Source of the DNA: CALNYZ01 sp942490945
GTDB lineage: Bacteria; Pseudomonadota; Gammaproteobacteria; UBA6429; Thiohalophilaceae
DNA length: 64,000 nucleotides
Assembly (NCBI GenBank): GCA_942490945.1
Contig: CALNYZ010000044.1
Span: 124,001-188,000, forward strand
Direction: 5' to 3'
Made by a program: the position numbers and the translations under genes. The notes below the pieces were generated by a model, which saw nothing but the letters and a program-made list of their open reading frames with translations, ran no database searches and was not told where the DNA came from. Positions 34,563-43,152 of this stretch are shown piece by piece. Every line of letters starts with the position of its first letter. Within the stretch, counting starts at the first letter, position 1.

Positions 34563-36083
34563 CTATGCACGACTGACATAATTCTTCAAAAGCACCTGGA
34601 TAAGCTTGCGGCCTTCTGATGACACCAAAGTGTTAAATACTATATTAATTACACCAACAGCAAATAATAACGAAAAAATGGCAATTCTGGACATGTCGTA
34701 GAAATTAATATCGACTTTCTTGATTAATAAAATATAGACTAATGTCACAACAAATACAGGAAAAAAATCCTTGCTTAACCATTTAAAATGCAGACCAGGC
34801 AAAAATTTATAGTGAATAACCGGCACCCAAAACAGAAATGTAACCAGTTGCAAAACAAACCATACAATGGCTACGCCCAGCGCGCCATATTCCAACGCCG
34901 CAAAAACAATTAAAGGCACCTGAATCAACACTGAAACTGAAGTATAGATAGTATGCAGTTTAAGTTGTCCATAGGCATATTGTAAAAAATACTGAAACGT
35001 CGTTATGGCCAATATACCGTTACCCAATGCAATCCACTTTAACACCTCTGGCACCCAGCCTGGTATTTCTGTGTTGCCGGTCAAAACATATAAGAGTTCT
35101 TTCGCAAATACCGCAATAACCATGGTTAGTGGTAATAATATAATTAACATGAATTGAGTTGCTTTACGATATAACGCTATCATCGCGTCCGGCTGTTGCT
35201 TCGAAACAAGGTATGTCAACCTTGGCAATATCGCCTGACTAATTGGTTCAATAAATTGCCTTATTCCTGTAGAGATAATCACAGCCAGAGAAAAATAGCC
35301 AAACTGGCTCAATGTAAGTATTTTTGACAATATTAATTTGTCCATCTGTGTTAACAATACCCAGATTATTACGGAATAGCTGATGGCGCTGGCTAACGGT
35401 AAAATCTTTTTTACTTCATGCCGGTAAAATTTAAACGAAATTTTTTCAATATCCTTAAAAAACCTATGTCCTCGTGAATAAAATACAAGAAACTCGGCAA
35501 TGGCTACGGCAAGCTGATATTCGAAGAAGTGTACGATACTGTTTGTTACATAAATAAGTAGCAGCAAGGCACCGGTAAACTTTACAGTAGAAATAATAAC
35601 AGACATGGAATTTAACCAGATCTGTCTTTCCATGCCCTGTATCTCACTTCTGTACAATAAAGTGAACAGGCGTAATGAAAATATAAGACTCATCAGCGTC
35701 AGACACTTCATTACTGTTTCAGGTTTAAGACTCTCAACATTGAACCAATTATTGGTTAGCCACTCTGATGCCAGATAAACTGCCAGCACACCTGAAATTG
35801 AAATCAGTACAAGTAGTACTTCAAAACTTCTCAATAATTTAAACAAGCCAACAAAATCATTGCCTTCTGCACGCGCCCTGGATGTTTGACGTAACAGGAC
35901 ATGTGACATTCCCAAGTCTGCCAATGGCATAAAAGCTTGTATAACTATAAAAAAACCTACCAGACCAAATGCTTCCGGCTTTAAATACTGCAGGTATAAT
36001 GGCATAACAAATATGCCAAGCAATGACACATACAGCAAACCGACATAATTTGCTATGGTGTTTAATTTTAATGATACGTTCAC
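34563..36083 (-). CDS. Oligosaccharide flippase (Wzx-like)
   Basis: 506 residues with about 12-14 membrane segments along its whole length. The N-terminal pattern VGLLYVSLLGIFVMPLYLQY, FGLVGFFIVIQAFMPLADLG and the loop VLLRQTSRARAEG are typical of the polysaccharide transport/Wzx family, which moves lipid-linked repeat units across the inner membrane. The start is GTG at 36083, with no strong binding site. It is the first gene of the minus-strand cassette operon; the nearest upstream element is the second TPP riboswitch, about 400 bases away. Confidence 0.9.
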   Translation of the reverse strand: MNVSLKLNTIANYVGLLYVSLLGIFVMPLYLQYLKPEAFGLVGFFIVIQAFMPLADLGMSHVLLRQTSRARAEGNDFVGLFKLLRSFEVLLVLISISGVLAVYLASEWLTNNWFNVESLKPETVMKCLTLMSLIFSLRLFTLLYRSEIQGMERQIWLNSMSVIISTVKFTGALLLLIYVTNSIVHFFEYQLAVAIAEFLVFYSRGHRFFKDIEKISFKFYRHEVKKILPLASAISYSVIIWVLLTQMDKLILSKILTLSQFGYFSLAVIISTGIRQFIEPISQAILPRLTYLVSKQQPDAMIALYRKATQFMLIILLPLTMVIAVFAKELLYVLTGNTEIPGWVPEVLKWIALGNGILAITTFQYFLQYAYGQLKLHTIYTSVSVLIQVPLIVFAALEYGALGVAIVWFVLQLVTFLFWVPVIHYKFLPGLHFKWLSKDFFPVFVVTLVYILLIKKVDINFYDMSRIAIFSLLFAVGVINIVFNTLVSSEGRKLIQVLLKNYVSRA

Positions 36084-36473
36084 TTTTATTACATTTATCT
36101 ACTGGAATAATAATATTATTTTTACAATCTGAATTTCTTCAGCAATTTTTATTTTTGCAAGCTTATATATTTTTTTCTGGCGTAAGCTTTCGCAAACAAG
36201 CCAAGTCTATTCATTATACACATATAGATCGTGGTTATTTCCCCATGCGGGCATCAATATAATGATAAGAACAAAATAGCAGATTATTGCGAGGGAAATT
36301 TATTAATTGTCATGGGGAAGAACCCCAGTTTATGAGCATCTATAAGAAGTTTTCAATGGACAAAAAATCATCAAATACTCGTGCATGTAATGCCAGTTAT
36401 TAAAAATGGACGAAGCTTAAAACCGGTAATTTGCGCGAACTAATTAACGCGTGAAGTTAGTGCTTGCATCATT

Positions 36474-36612
36474 CGACGCGCCCCTTATATCAAGGGTTGG
36501 GGGATGTTGCTATTCGCCTTGCCTACGCCGGCATTATCCGGATCAGGTCGGGTATATCTCAGCGCCATTAAAACAAACGGGCACCCCCGGCGGTCGAATG
36601 ACCAAGTTAAAT
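36474..36612. repeat. 139-bp direct repeat, right copy
   Basis: Second copy of the 28999-29139 repeat, in the same orientation 7.47 kb away, with two substitutions and two single-base indels. The flanking sequences outside the repeats are unrelated. Confidence 0.9.
36496..36594 (-). promoter_or_regulatory. Second TPP riboswitch, no thiamine gene downstream
   Basis: All conserved THI segments are retained on the minus strand (cgctgagatatacccg, acctgatccggataatgcc, ggcgtaggcaaggcg). The next gene in its direction is the flippase at 36083, after about 400 bases; no thiamine gene is near. The aptamer should still fold. Whether it controls anything is unknown. Confidence 0.85.
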
Positions 36613-36724
36613 CATCAGCTTAATCTTTGCAAGCACCTTGCACAGGATACTGTGGCAGCCCGCGCAAAATTCAGCAACAAATCAAAGCTTGACCCTGGCT
36701 CAGGTACTGCGTTATAAGACGGCT

Positions 36725-36991
36725 ATGCGCCGCCTTTTTCTATCCTTTATCGCCCTTTTGTTCCTGCTCAGTCAGTTGGGACTGGTCGCGCACGCCTACG
36801 AAGCGCATGACGATGGCCAGATTTGTGAACTCTGCCTGGCCAGCCATCAACAAGATCAGGCGCTGCATACCGCAGCAACGAAACTCTCATTCGATGCCGC
36901 TTTTACCCTGGACTCCATAACTCACTATACCCATTATTCCTCAGCAAACATTCGTTACTACGCTTCGCGCGCCCCGCCTTTTCTGCTCTAA
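36725..36991 (+). CDS. Small exported CELC-motif protein (metal-associated)
   Basis: 88 residues from the ATG at 36725; the frame is open from 36638. A signal peptide (1-24, ending AHA) is followed by ICELCLASHQQDQALH, a CxxC motif with nearby histidines, as in DUF2946/DUF2607-like proteins found beside copper or zinc genes. The rest is short and polar, with HYTHYSSANIRYYASRAPP. It is the first gene of the plus-strand metal-uptake cluster, 70 bases before the outer-membrane protein. Metal binding is an inference from motif and neighbours. Confidence 0.6.
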   Translation: MRRLFLSFIALLFLLSQLGLVAHAYEAHDDGQICELCLASHQQDQALHTAATKLSFDAAFTLDSITHYTHYSSANIRYYASRAPPFLL

Positions 36992-37061
36992 ACACTCATC
37001 ATAAGTATTTTTATATTTCTGCCACACCTTTTGTGTGCGCATGTGTATTGGAGACAGCATT

Positions 37062-38282
37062 ATGTTTTTAAAATCTGGATTTTTATTTGGTCTGGCTTGT
37101 ATCGTAGCCAGTCTCGTAGCCAGCCAGGCGGTTCATGCCGCACAAGATAGTTCCTTTAATCCGGACATCAGTTTAATACTTGATGGCCGCTATGGCAGTT
37201 ATTCGAACACCAGTGACTATAGCTTGCCCGGCTTCATGCTGGGTGGCGAAGCGAGTCGCGGCGAAAAAGGATTTCACCTCGGTCACAATGAACTCACGAT
37301 GAGCGCCAACATCGACGATATGTTTTATGGCAAGTTCACTTTAGCGATTGTTGACGAAAACAATAATACCGAAACTGAACTGGAAGAAGCGTTTATTGAA
37401 ACGTTAGGTTTAGGCCACGGCCTGACAATCAAAGCCGGTCGGTTCTTTTCGGATATCGGTTACCTGAATAATAAACACGGTCATGCCTGGGATTTTGTTG
37501 ACGCCCCGCTGGTGTATCGCGCGCTGTTTGGTAATCAGATTATTGATGATGGCCTACAAACCAGTTGGGTAGCGCCCACTGATGTGTATTTAAAATTCGG
37601 TATGGAAGTTACCCGCGGTGCGCGCTATCCCGCTGGCGGTGCTAACGACAGCGGTCTGGGGGCAGAAGCGTATTTTATTAAACTCGGCGGCGATGTGGGG
37701 GTGAGCCATAGCTGGCAACTGGGTTTATCGCATTGGCAGGCCGATGTGTCGGGGCGTCAGGGCGGGGTGCATGCCCATGGCACAACAACCCTAACGGAGA
37801 TCCCAACCTTTTACGGCACGAGCAAAGTCAGTGGTATTGATTTTGTCTGGAAGTGGGCACCGCAAGGTAACGCGCGCGATACCAATTTAAAAATTCAGGC
37901 TGAATACTTTCAACGTAAAGAAGACGGCCGCGTTGACATGGTGGGCAGCAGCCCATTTGAAACAACAACCTATAACGGCAAACAACGCGGCTGGTATGTG
38001 CAAAGCATTTACCAGTTCATGACGCGCTGGCGCGTTGGCCTGCGTTACGACGAGCTGGATGCAAGTAATAGCGGTTCGGATAGCGGCGTCCTCACCGAAG
38101 CGAGCTTAATCACGGCCGGGCACACGCCGCGTCGTAGCACGGTGATGCTGGATTACTCGCACAGTGAATTCAGTCGTATTCGGTTGCAAGTGGCACAGGA
38201 TGATTCGTATAACGATGCGGATACCTTGTTGTTTTTGCAATATATCATGAGCCTCGGTTCACATGGTGCCCATACCTTTTAG
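37062..38282 (+). CDS. Outer-membrane beta-barrel protein of the metal-uptake cluster
   Basis: 406 residues from the ATG at 37062 (GGAGA upstream). A signal peptide (about 1-26, ending VHAA) is followed by a porin-like barrel of alternating strands, for example AGRFFSDIGYLNNKHGHAWD, WYVQSIYQFMTRWRVGLRYD and a last strand ending in phenylalanine (GSHGAHTF), the usual barrel-assembly signal. Histidines cluster in GGVHAHGTTTL. No TonB box or plug was seen, so it looks like a channel rather than a classic TonB receptor. Similar barrels accompany zinc-uptake genes; the metal is inferred from the adjoining ZnuA-like gene. Confidence 0.7.
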   Translation: MFLKSGFLFGLACIVASLVASQAVHAAQDSSFNPDISLILDGRYGSYSNTSDYSLPGFMLGGEASRGEKGFHLGHNELTMSANIDDMFYGKFTLAIVDENNNTETELEEAFIETLGLGHGLTIKAGRFFSDIGYLNNKHGHAWDFVDAPLVYRALFGNQIIDDGLQTSWVAPTDVYLKFGMEVTRGARYPAGGANDSGLGAEAYFIKLGGDVGVSHSWQLGLSHWQADVSGRQGGVHAHGTTTLTEIPTFYGTSKVSGIDFVWKWAPQGNARDTNLKIQAEYFQRKEDGRVDMVGSSPFETTTYNGKQRGWYVQSIYQFMTRWRVGLRYDELDASNSGSDSGVLTEASLITAGHTPRRSTVMLDYSHSEFSRIRLQVAQDDSYNDADTLLFLQYIMSLGSHGAHTF

Positions 38283-38293
38283 CAGGACCTGAT

Positions 38294-39208
38294 ATGAAAA
38301 AAATATTCACACTGTTTTTGTTTACTTGCCTGATGCTGCCTGTATCGCAGACCTGGGCAGCACTTAATGTGTTTGCCTGTGAGCCGGAATGGAAAGCCCT
38401 GGTTGATGCGCTTGGTAAAGAACGCGTAAACAGCTTTTCCGCCACCACCGCTTTTCAAGATCCACATCATATTGAAGCGCGACCCAGTTTAATCGCCAAA
38501 GTGCGCCGTGCTGATTTGGTTATATGTAGTGGAGCAGAACTGGAAACCGGCTGGCTGCCCTTATTATTGCGCCAGGCCGGTAATGCCAAGGTGTTACCCG
38601 GCAAAACAGGTTACTTTGAAGCCGCCACCTTCGTCGCACGATTAGAGGTACGGGCTGATGTTGACAGAAGTATGGGCGACGTGCATGCCAGTGGTAACCC
38701 GCATGTGCACCTTGACCCACGTCGCATTGCTAAAATCGCGCTTGCCTTGTCGATGCGTCTGGCTGAACTCGACCCGCAAGGGAAAGCTACCTACCAAAAC
38801 TATTTCAATGATTTCGCACCACGTTGGCGCAATGCCATACAAAAATGGCAACAACAAGCGCAACCCCTTAGGGGCATCAGTGTTATTACACACCACAAGG
38901 ACTGGATTTATTTATTTGACTGGCTGGGGATCAAACTACAGGGCACGCTGGAACCCAAACCCGGATTACCGACCAGCGCCGGACATTTGCTTAAGTTAAA
39001 AAAACTTAGCCAAAGCACACCGATAAAAATGATAATCTATAGCGCTTATCAAAACCCGCGTGCCGCACAACGGCTTGCACAAATGACTTCGTTGCCCGTT
39101 GTTGAGCTGCCCTACACGGTAGGTGGTGCAGAACAAGCAAAGGATCTGTTTGGTTTATTTGATATCACTATTCAACGCTTAATAAACGCGACGGAGTCTG
39201 CAAAGTGA
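38294..39208 (+). CDS. ZnuA-like metal ABC transporter substrate-binding protein
   Basis: 304 residues with a signal peptide (1-23, ending TWAA). This is a cluster A-I metal-binding protein: likely ligands are His in DPHHIEARPS, His in NPHVHLDPRR, His in VITHHKDWIY and the late acidic site. The His-rich loop of classic ZnuA is absent. It delivers zinc or manganese to an inner-membrane permease; three histidines favour zinc. AGGA lies upstream of the ATG. It overlaps the permease gene by four bases (GTGA), so the two are translated together. Confidence 0.88.
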   Translation: MKKIFTLFLFTCLMLPVSQTWAALNVFACEPEWKALVDALGKERVNSFSATTAFQDPHHIEARPSLIAKVRRADLVICSGAELETGWLPLLLRQAGNAKVLPGKTGYFEAATFVARLEVRADVDRSMGDVHASGNPHVHLDPRRIAKIALALSMRLAELDPQGKATYQNYFNDFAPRWRNAIQKWQQQAQPLRGISVITHHKDWIYLFDWLGIKLQGTLEPKPGLPTSAGHLLKLKKLSQSTPIKMIIYSAYQNPRAAQRLAQMTSLPVVELPYTVGGAEQAKDLFGLFDITIQRLINATESAK

Positions 39209-39975
39209 ACTGGGCGGCAATTGATATAAGTATCCTGGGCCCAGCACTCGTTGCTGGCCTGTTAATTACCTTAACGCATGTTCCGCTTGGGCAACGTGTC
39301 TTGCAACGCAATATTATTTTTTTAGATTTGGCCGTCGCACAGTTTGCTGGCCTGGGCATTATTATTGCGCACACGTTTCATTGGCAACCCGAGACAGTAA
39401 CAAGTGGTTGGCAGGTACAACTGATTGCCGTCACTGCGGCCATGCTCGGGGTGTTAATTTTACACGCAGCCGAAAAACACTGGCCCGACATACAGGAAGC
39501 GCTGATTGGCAGTATGTTTGTGCTTGCATCCAGTGGCAGTATTTTATTACTGGCAAGTAACCCACACGGTGGTGAGCAATTAAAAGAATTACTCGTCGGA
39601 CAAATACTCTGGGTGAGTTATTCGCAACTGATTCCTGTCGCTGTAGTCACTGCATTTATTTTGACGATATGGTTTGGGCTAAAAAAACAATCGCCATTAG
39701 TCTTTTACATTTTATTTGCGCTTGCGATTACGGCCTCGGTGCAATTGGTTGGCATTTATCTGGTGTTCGCAACATTAATATTACCTGCACTTGCTATCCG
39801 TAAGGCAATAAAACATCCTTTTGCATTGGGTTACAGTATAAGTATCATCGGCTACCTGTGCGGTTTATCGATTGCTGCACTACTCGATTTACCGGCAGGG
39901 GCCACGATAGTGTTTACCCTTGCCATCGTGGCCTGGCTTGCGAACAGAATCTTCGTCGCTAACACGGCTCAATAG
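39205..39975 (+). CDS. ZnuB-like metal ABC transporter permease
   Basis: 256 residues, eight or nine membrane segments, GTG start overlapping the binding-protein stop. LVAGLLITLTHVPLGQRVLQ, FLDLAVAQFAGLGIIIAHTF and LVFATLILPALAIRKAI are typical of the ABC-3 (ZnuB/TroC) permease family. The protein should form the membrane channel for the adjacent binding protein. No ATPase gene follows: the next gene is a convergent czcA. The ATPase is presumably encoded elsewhere or shared. Confidence 0.9.
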   Translation: MNWAAIDISILGPALVAGLLITLTHVPLGQRVLQRNIIFLDLAVAQFAGLGIIIAHTFHWQPETVTSGWQVQLIAVTAAMLGVLILHAAEKHWPDIQEALIGSMFVLASSGSILLLASNPHGGEQLKELLVGQILWVSYSQLIPVAVVTAFILTIWFGLKKQSPLVFYILFALAITASVQLVGIYLVFATLILPALAIRKAIKHPFALGYSISIIGYLCGLSIAALLDLPAGATIVFTLAIVAWLANRIFVANTAQ

Positions 39976-39988
39976 CGTACACTTCGAC

Positions 39989-42900
39989 TTAATCCCGGTT
40001 CGCCAATCGATATAACACCGGTAACACTAACAAAGTTAACAACGTGGAAGAAATAATGCCGCCAATCACTACCGTGGCTAACGGTCGTTGCACTTCGGCA
40101 CCGGTACCAACATTTAATGCCATGGGCACAAAACCCAGGCTGGCAACCAGGGCGGTCATTAATACCGGGCGCAAGCGGGTGATGGCACCTTCGTAGATTG
40201 CCTGTTCAACAGCCTTACCTTTTTCACGCAGGTCGCGAATAAACGATAGCATCACCACGCCATTTAATACGGCTACACCGGATAAGGCGATAAACCCGAC
40301 TGCGGCCGAAATGGACAAGGGTAAATCGCGCAAAGCCAGTGCCGCAATGCCACCAGTGAGCGCCAACGGTACGCCCGTGAAAACCAGGGCGGCATCTTTG
40401 GCAGAATTAAACGCCATGAACAACAAGCCAAAAATAATGATTAATGTCAGCGGTACCACAATTGAAAACCGTTTCGTCGCCGAGATAAGTTGTTCGAAGG
40501 TACCGCCGTAATCAAGCCAGTAACCGGCGGGTAAACTCACATTGTTTTTCACTGCTTGTTGCACCTCGCGAACAAAGCCACCGAGATCGCGGCCACGTAC
40601 GTTGGCCGTCACAAATACGCGGCGCTTGCCGTTTTCACGACTGATCTGGTTTGGCCCCACGGTAAACGCAATAGCGGCGACTTCATTTAAGGGAATGGTT
40701 TCGGCTGGTTGATGCGCAACACCCAACATATCGGCATCGCCCCGCACTTCACCACTGTTAGTCGCCGGTAAGCGAATGGGCAAACGTTTCAGTGCGTCGA
40801 TATCGGTGCGGATGTTTTCCGGTAAACGCACGACCAAATCAAAACGTTGATCACCTTCAAAAATTTGCCCAACGGATTCACCGCCTACTGCCACGCGTAA
40901 CACGTCCTGCACGCTGGCAATATCCAGTCCATAATAACGCAGCCGTTCGCGATCAGGTTGCACCGTTAACATCGGCAAGCCGGTAGTTTGTTCGGTACGT
41001 ACATCGGCGGCACCGGCAACATTCGCAATAACTTTTTCAATTTTTTCTGCCAGTGTTACCAGTGTGTCGAGATCATCGCCATACACTTTCACCGCCAGAT
41101 CAGATCGCACGCCGGCAATGAGTTCGTTAAACCGCATTTGAATGGGTTGTGTGAATTCATAACGGTTACCCGGTATTGCCATGGCCGCGGTTTCCATTTC
41201 TTTTACCAGATCCGATTTCAATTTTTTCGGGTTCGGCCAGTCTTTGCGGGGTTTCATAATCACAAACGTATCCGCAACACTGGGTGGCATGGGATCAGTA
41301 GCAACTTCGGCCGTACCCAATTTGGTAAACACATGCGCCACTTCGGGAAACTGGCGCAGCCGTGCTTCCAGCAGAGCTTGCATTTCCACCGCCTGGGTCA
41401 GGCTGGTACCCGGAATACGTAATGCATGCAAGGCTATATCACCTTCATCAAGGCTTGGAACAAATTCCGTACCCAGGCGCGTTGCCTGCACAGCGGATAA
41501 AACAACCAGACCAATTGCCGCACTAACAACAGGCCACCGGTATTGCATGACAAACTTTAATGCCGGTGTATAAATGTCGATCGCCCATTGCATTAAGCGA
41601 TTTTCCTTTTCACTCACCGGGCCTCGTACGAACAAGGCAATCGCCGCCGGTACTGCCGTGATAGATAGTACCAGCGCGCTGAATAACGCCATTACCACCG
41701 TCAAGGCCATAGGATGAAACATTTTACCTTCCACGCCGCTTAATGCAAAAATGGGTATGTATACAATAAGAATAATCATGACACCGAATACACTGGGACG
41801 AATTACTTCTACCGTTGCCTCGCGCACGATGCGTAGACGCTCTTTCAACTCCGGAAAACTGCCATGCATTTTTTGTTGCAGGGCGAGATGACGCAAACAG
41901 TTTTCAACTATGATCACTGCGCCATCCACAATCAAACCAAAATCCAGTGCGCCGAGGCTCATCAGATTACCAGATACACGCGACTCCACCATGCCGGTAA
42001 TAGTCATTAACATGGCCAGCGGAATGACTGCTGCCGTTATTAATGCCGCACGCCAATTACCGAGTAATAATAATAAAATCACAATAACCAGTAACGCGCC
42101 TTCAAGCAGATTTTTTTCTACAGTGGCGATGGTTTTGTCAACCAGTGAAGTTCGATCATACAACGGGTTAAGCTCAACACCGGCTGGTAGTGACGGTTTG
42201 ATGTCTTCGAGTTTTTTCGCTGCGGCACGTGAAACCTCACGGCTGTTTTCTCCAATCAACATGAAAACGGTACCCAGAACCACTTCCTGACCATTTTGTG
42301 TGGCTGCACCATTACGAAGCTCACTGCCGAGTTTGATGTCGGCTACATCCTGTATCGTAACGGGTACACCATTACGCTTTTTTATTGTGATACTTTGTAT
42401 ATCTTGTAGCGTCGTAATCTGGCCGGGTGAGCGAATCAGGTATTGTGCGCCGAAGCGTTCAATATAACCGGCACCAGTGTTCATATTATTTTTTACCAAC
42501 GCCGACATCACATCCTGCAAGGTCAGATCGAATGCGATTAATTTGTCAGGATACGGCAATACATGAAACTGTTTGGTGTATCCACCAATGGTATTCACTT
42601 CAACAACTCCCGGCGTTTGCCGTAATTGCGGTCGCACAATCCAGTCCTGCACGGTACGCAAAGTCATGGGATCATGTTGCGCGTCTGCCTTGCTCGTCAC
42701 GGTGTACATGAAGATTTCACCCAGCCCGGTTGCAATTGGTCCCATGCTTGGCTCGATACCGGCAGGCAAGCGATCTTTGACTTCGGATAACCGTTCGTTA
42801 ACTAACTGCCGGGCAAGATAGATGTCGGTTCCGTCTTTAAATATCGCGGTGACTTGTGACAAACCATAACGTGAAATGGAACGGGTATAGTCCAGACTGG

Positions 42901-43129
42901 GTAAACCGGCCATGGCATTTTCGATGGCGAAAGTAATTCGTTGTTCAGCTTCGAGGGGTGAATAACCGGCGGCCTCGGTATTAATTTGTACCTGTACGTT
43001 GGTAATGTCCGGCACTGCATCGATAGCCAGGCGATTAAAGTTATAGACCCCCAGTACCGCAATGGCGAAGGCCACAATCAATACCAGCCACCGATGCGCC
43101 AACGATAAAGAAATAATTCGATTCAACAT
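39989..43129 (-). CDS. czcA: CzcA-type heavy-metal efflux RND pump
   Basis: 1046 residues, full length. The RND/HME architecture is clear: 12 membrane segments, two large periplasmic loops, and the charged motif of helix 4 in LDFGLIVDGAVIIVENCLRH, which places acidic residues for proton relay. It drives export of divalent cations (zinc, cobalt, cadmium) with the adaptor and the outer-membrane channel encoded upstream. AAGGA precedes the ATG. It is the last gene of czcCBA and converges on the permease gene with a 13-base gap. Metal specificity cannot be fixed from sequence alone. Confidence 0.95.
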   Translation of the reverse strand: MLNRIISLSLAHRWLVLIVAFAIAVLGVYNFNRLAIDAVPDITNVQVQINTEAAGYSPLEAEQRITFAIENAMAGLPSLDYTRSISRYGLSQVTAIFKDGTDIYLARQLVNERLSEVKDRLPAGIEPSMGPIATGLGEIFMYTVTSKADAQHDPMTLRTVQDWIVRPQLRQTPGVVEVNTIGGYTKQFHVLPYPDKLIAFDLTLQDVMSALVKNNMNTGAGYIERFGAQYLIRSPGQITTLQDIQSITIKKRNGVPVTIQDVADIKLGSELRNGAATQNGQEVVLGTVFMLIGENSREVSRAAAKKLEDIKPSLPAGVELNPLYDRTSLVDKTIATVEKNLLEGALLVIVILLLLLGNWRAALITAAVIPLAMLMTITGMVESRVSGNLMSLGALDFGLIVDGAVIIVENCLRHLALQQKMHGSFPELKERLRIVREATVEVIRPSVFGVMIILIVYIPIFALSGVEGKMFHPMALTVVMALFSALVLSITAVPAAIALFVRGPVSEKENRLMQWAIDIYTPALKFVMQYRWPVVSAAIGLVVLSAVQATRLGTEFVPSLDEGDIALHALRIPGTSLTQAVEMQALLEARLRQFPEVAHVFTKLGTAEVATDPMPPSVADTFVIMKPRKDWPNPKKLKSDLVKEMETAAMAIPGNRYEFTQPIQMRFNELIAGVRSDLAVKVYGDDLDTLVTLAEKIEKVIANVAGAADVRTEQTTGLPMLTVQPDRERLRYYGLDIASVQDVLRVAVGGESVGQIFEGDQRFDLVVRLPENIRTDIDALKRLPIRLPATNSGEVRGDADMLGVAHQPAETIPLNEVAAIAFTVGPNQISRENGKRRVFVTANVRGRDLGGFVREVQQAVKNNVSLPAGYWLDYGGTFEQLISATKRFSIVVPLTLIIIFGLLFMAFNSAKDAALVFTGVPLALTGGIAALALRDLPLSISAAVGFIALSGVAVLNGVVMLSFIRDLREKGKAVEQAIYEGAITRLRPVLMTALVASLGFVPMALNVGTGAEVQRPLATVVIGGIISSTLLTLLVLPVLYRLANRD

Positions 43130-43152
43130 AATAGTATCCTTATGATCGTGAC

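Larger units (their letters stand above)
36084..36724. other. Leader region holding the second TPP riboswitch
   Basis: The first 390 bases (36084-36473) are AT-rich and gene-free, and must hold the promoter of the flippase operon unless transcription begins beyond the riboswitch. The rest is the riboswitch repeat and 110 bases before the CELC-motif gene. No other coding frame is convincing. Confidence 0.5.

Noticed and set aside
28999..36612. Composite transposon with 140-bp terminal repeats
   Set aside because: The repeats are riboswitches, direct rather than inverted, and no transposase or integrase lies between them.
36700..36720. Zur-box-like GTTATAAGAC upstream of the CELC gene
   Set aside because: Only one half of the Zur consensus palindrome fits.
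40311..42821. Several plus-strand frames inside czcA
   Set aside because: They are shadows of a full-length RND pump with intact motifs.
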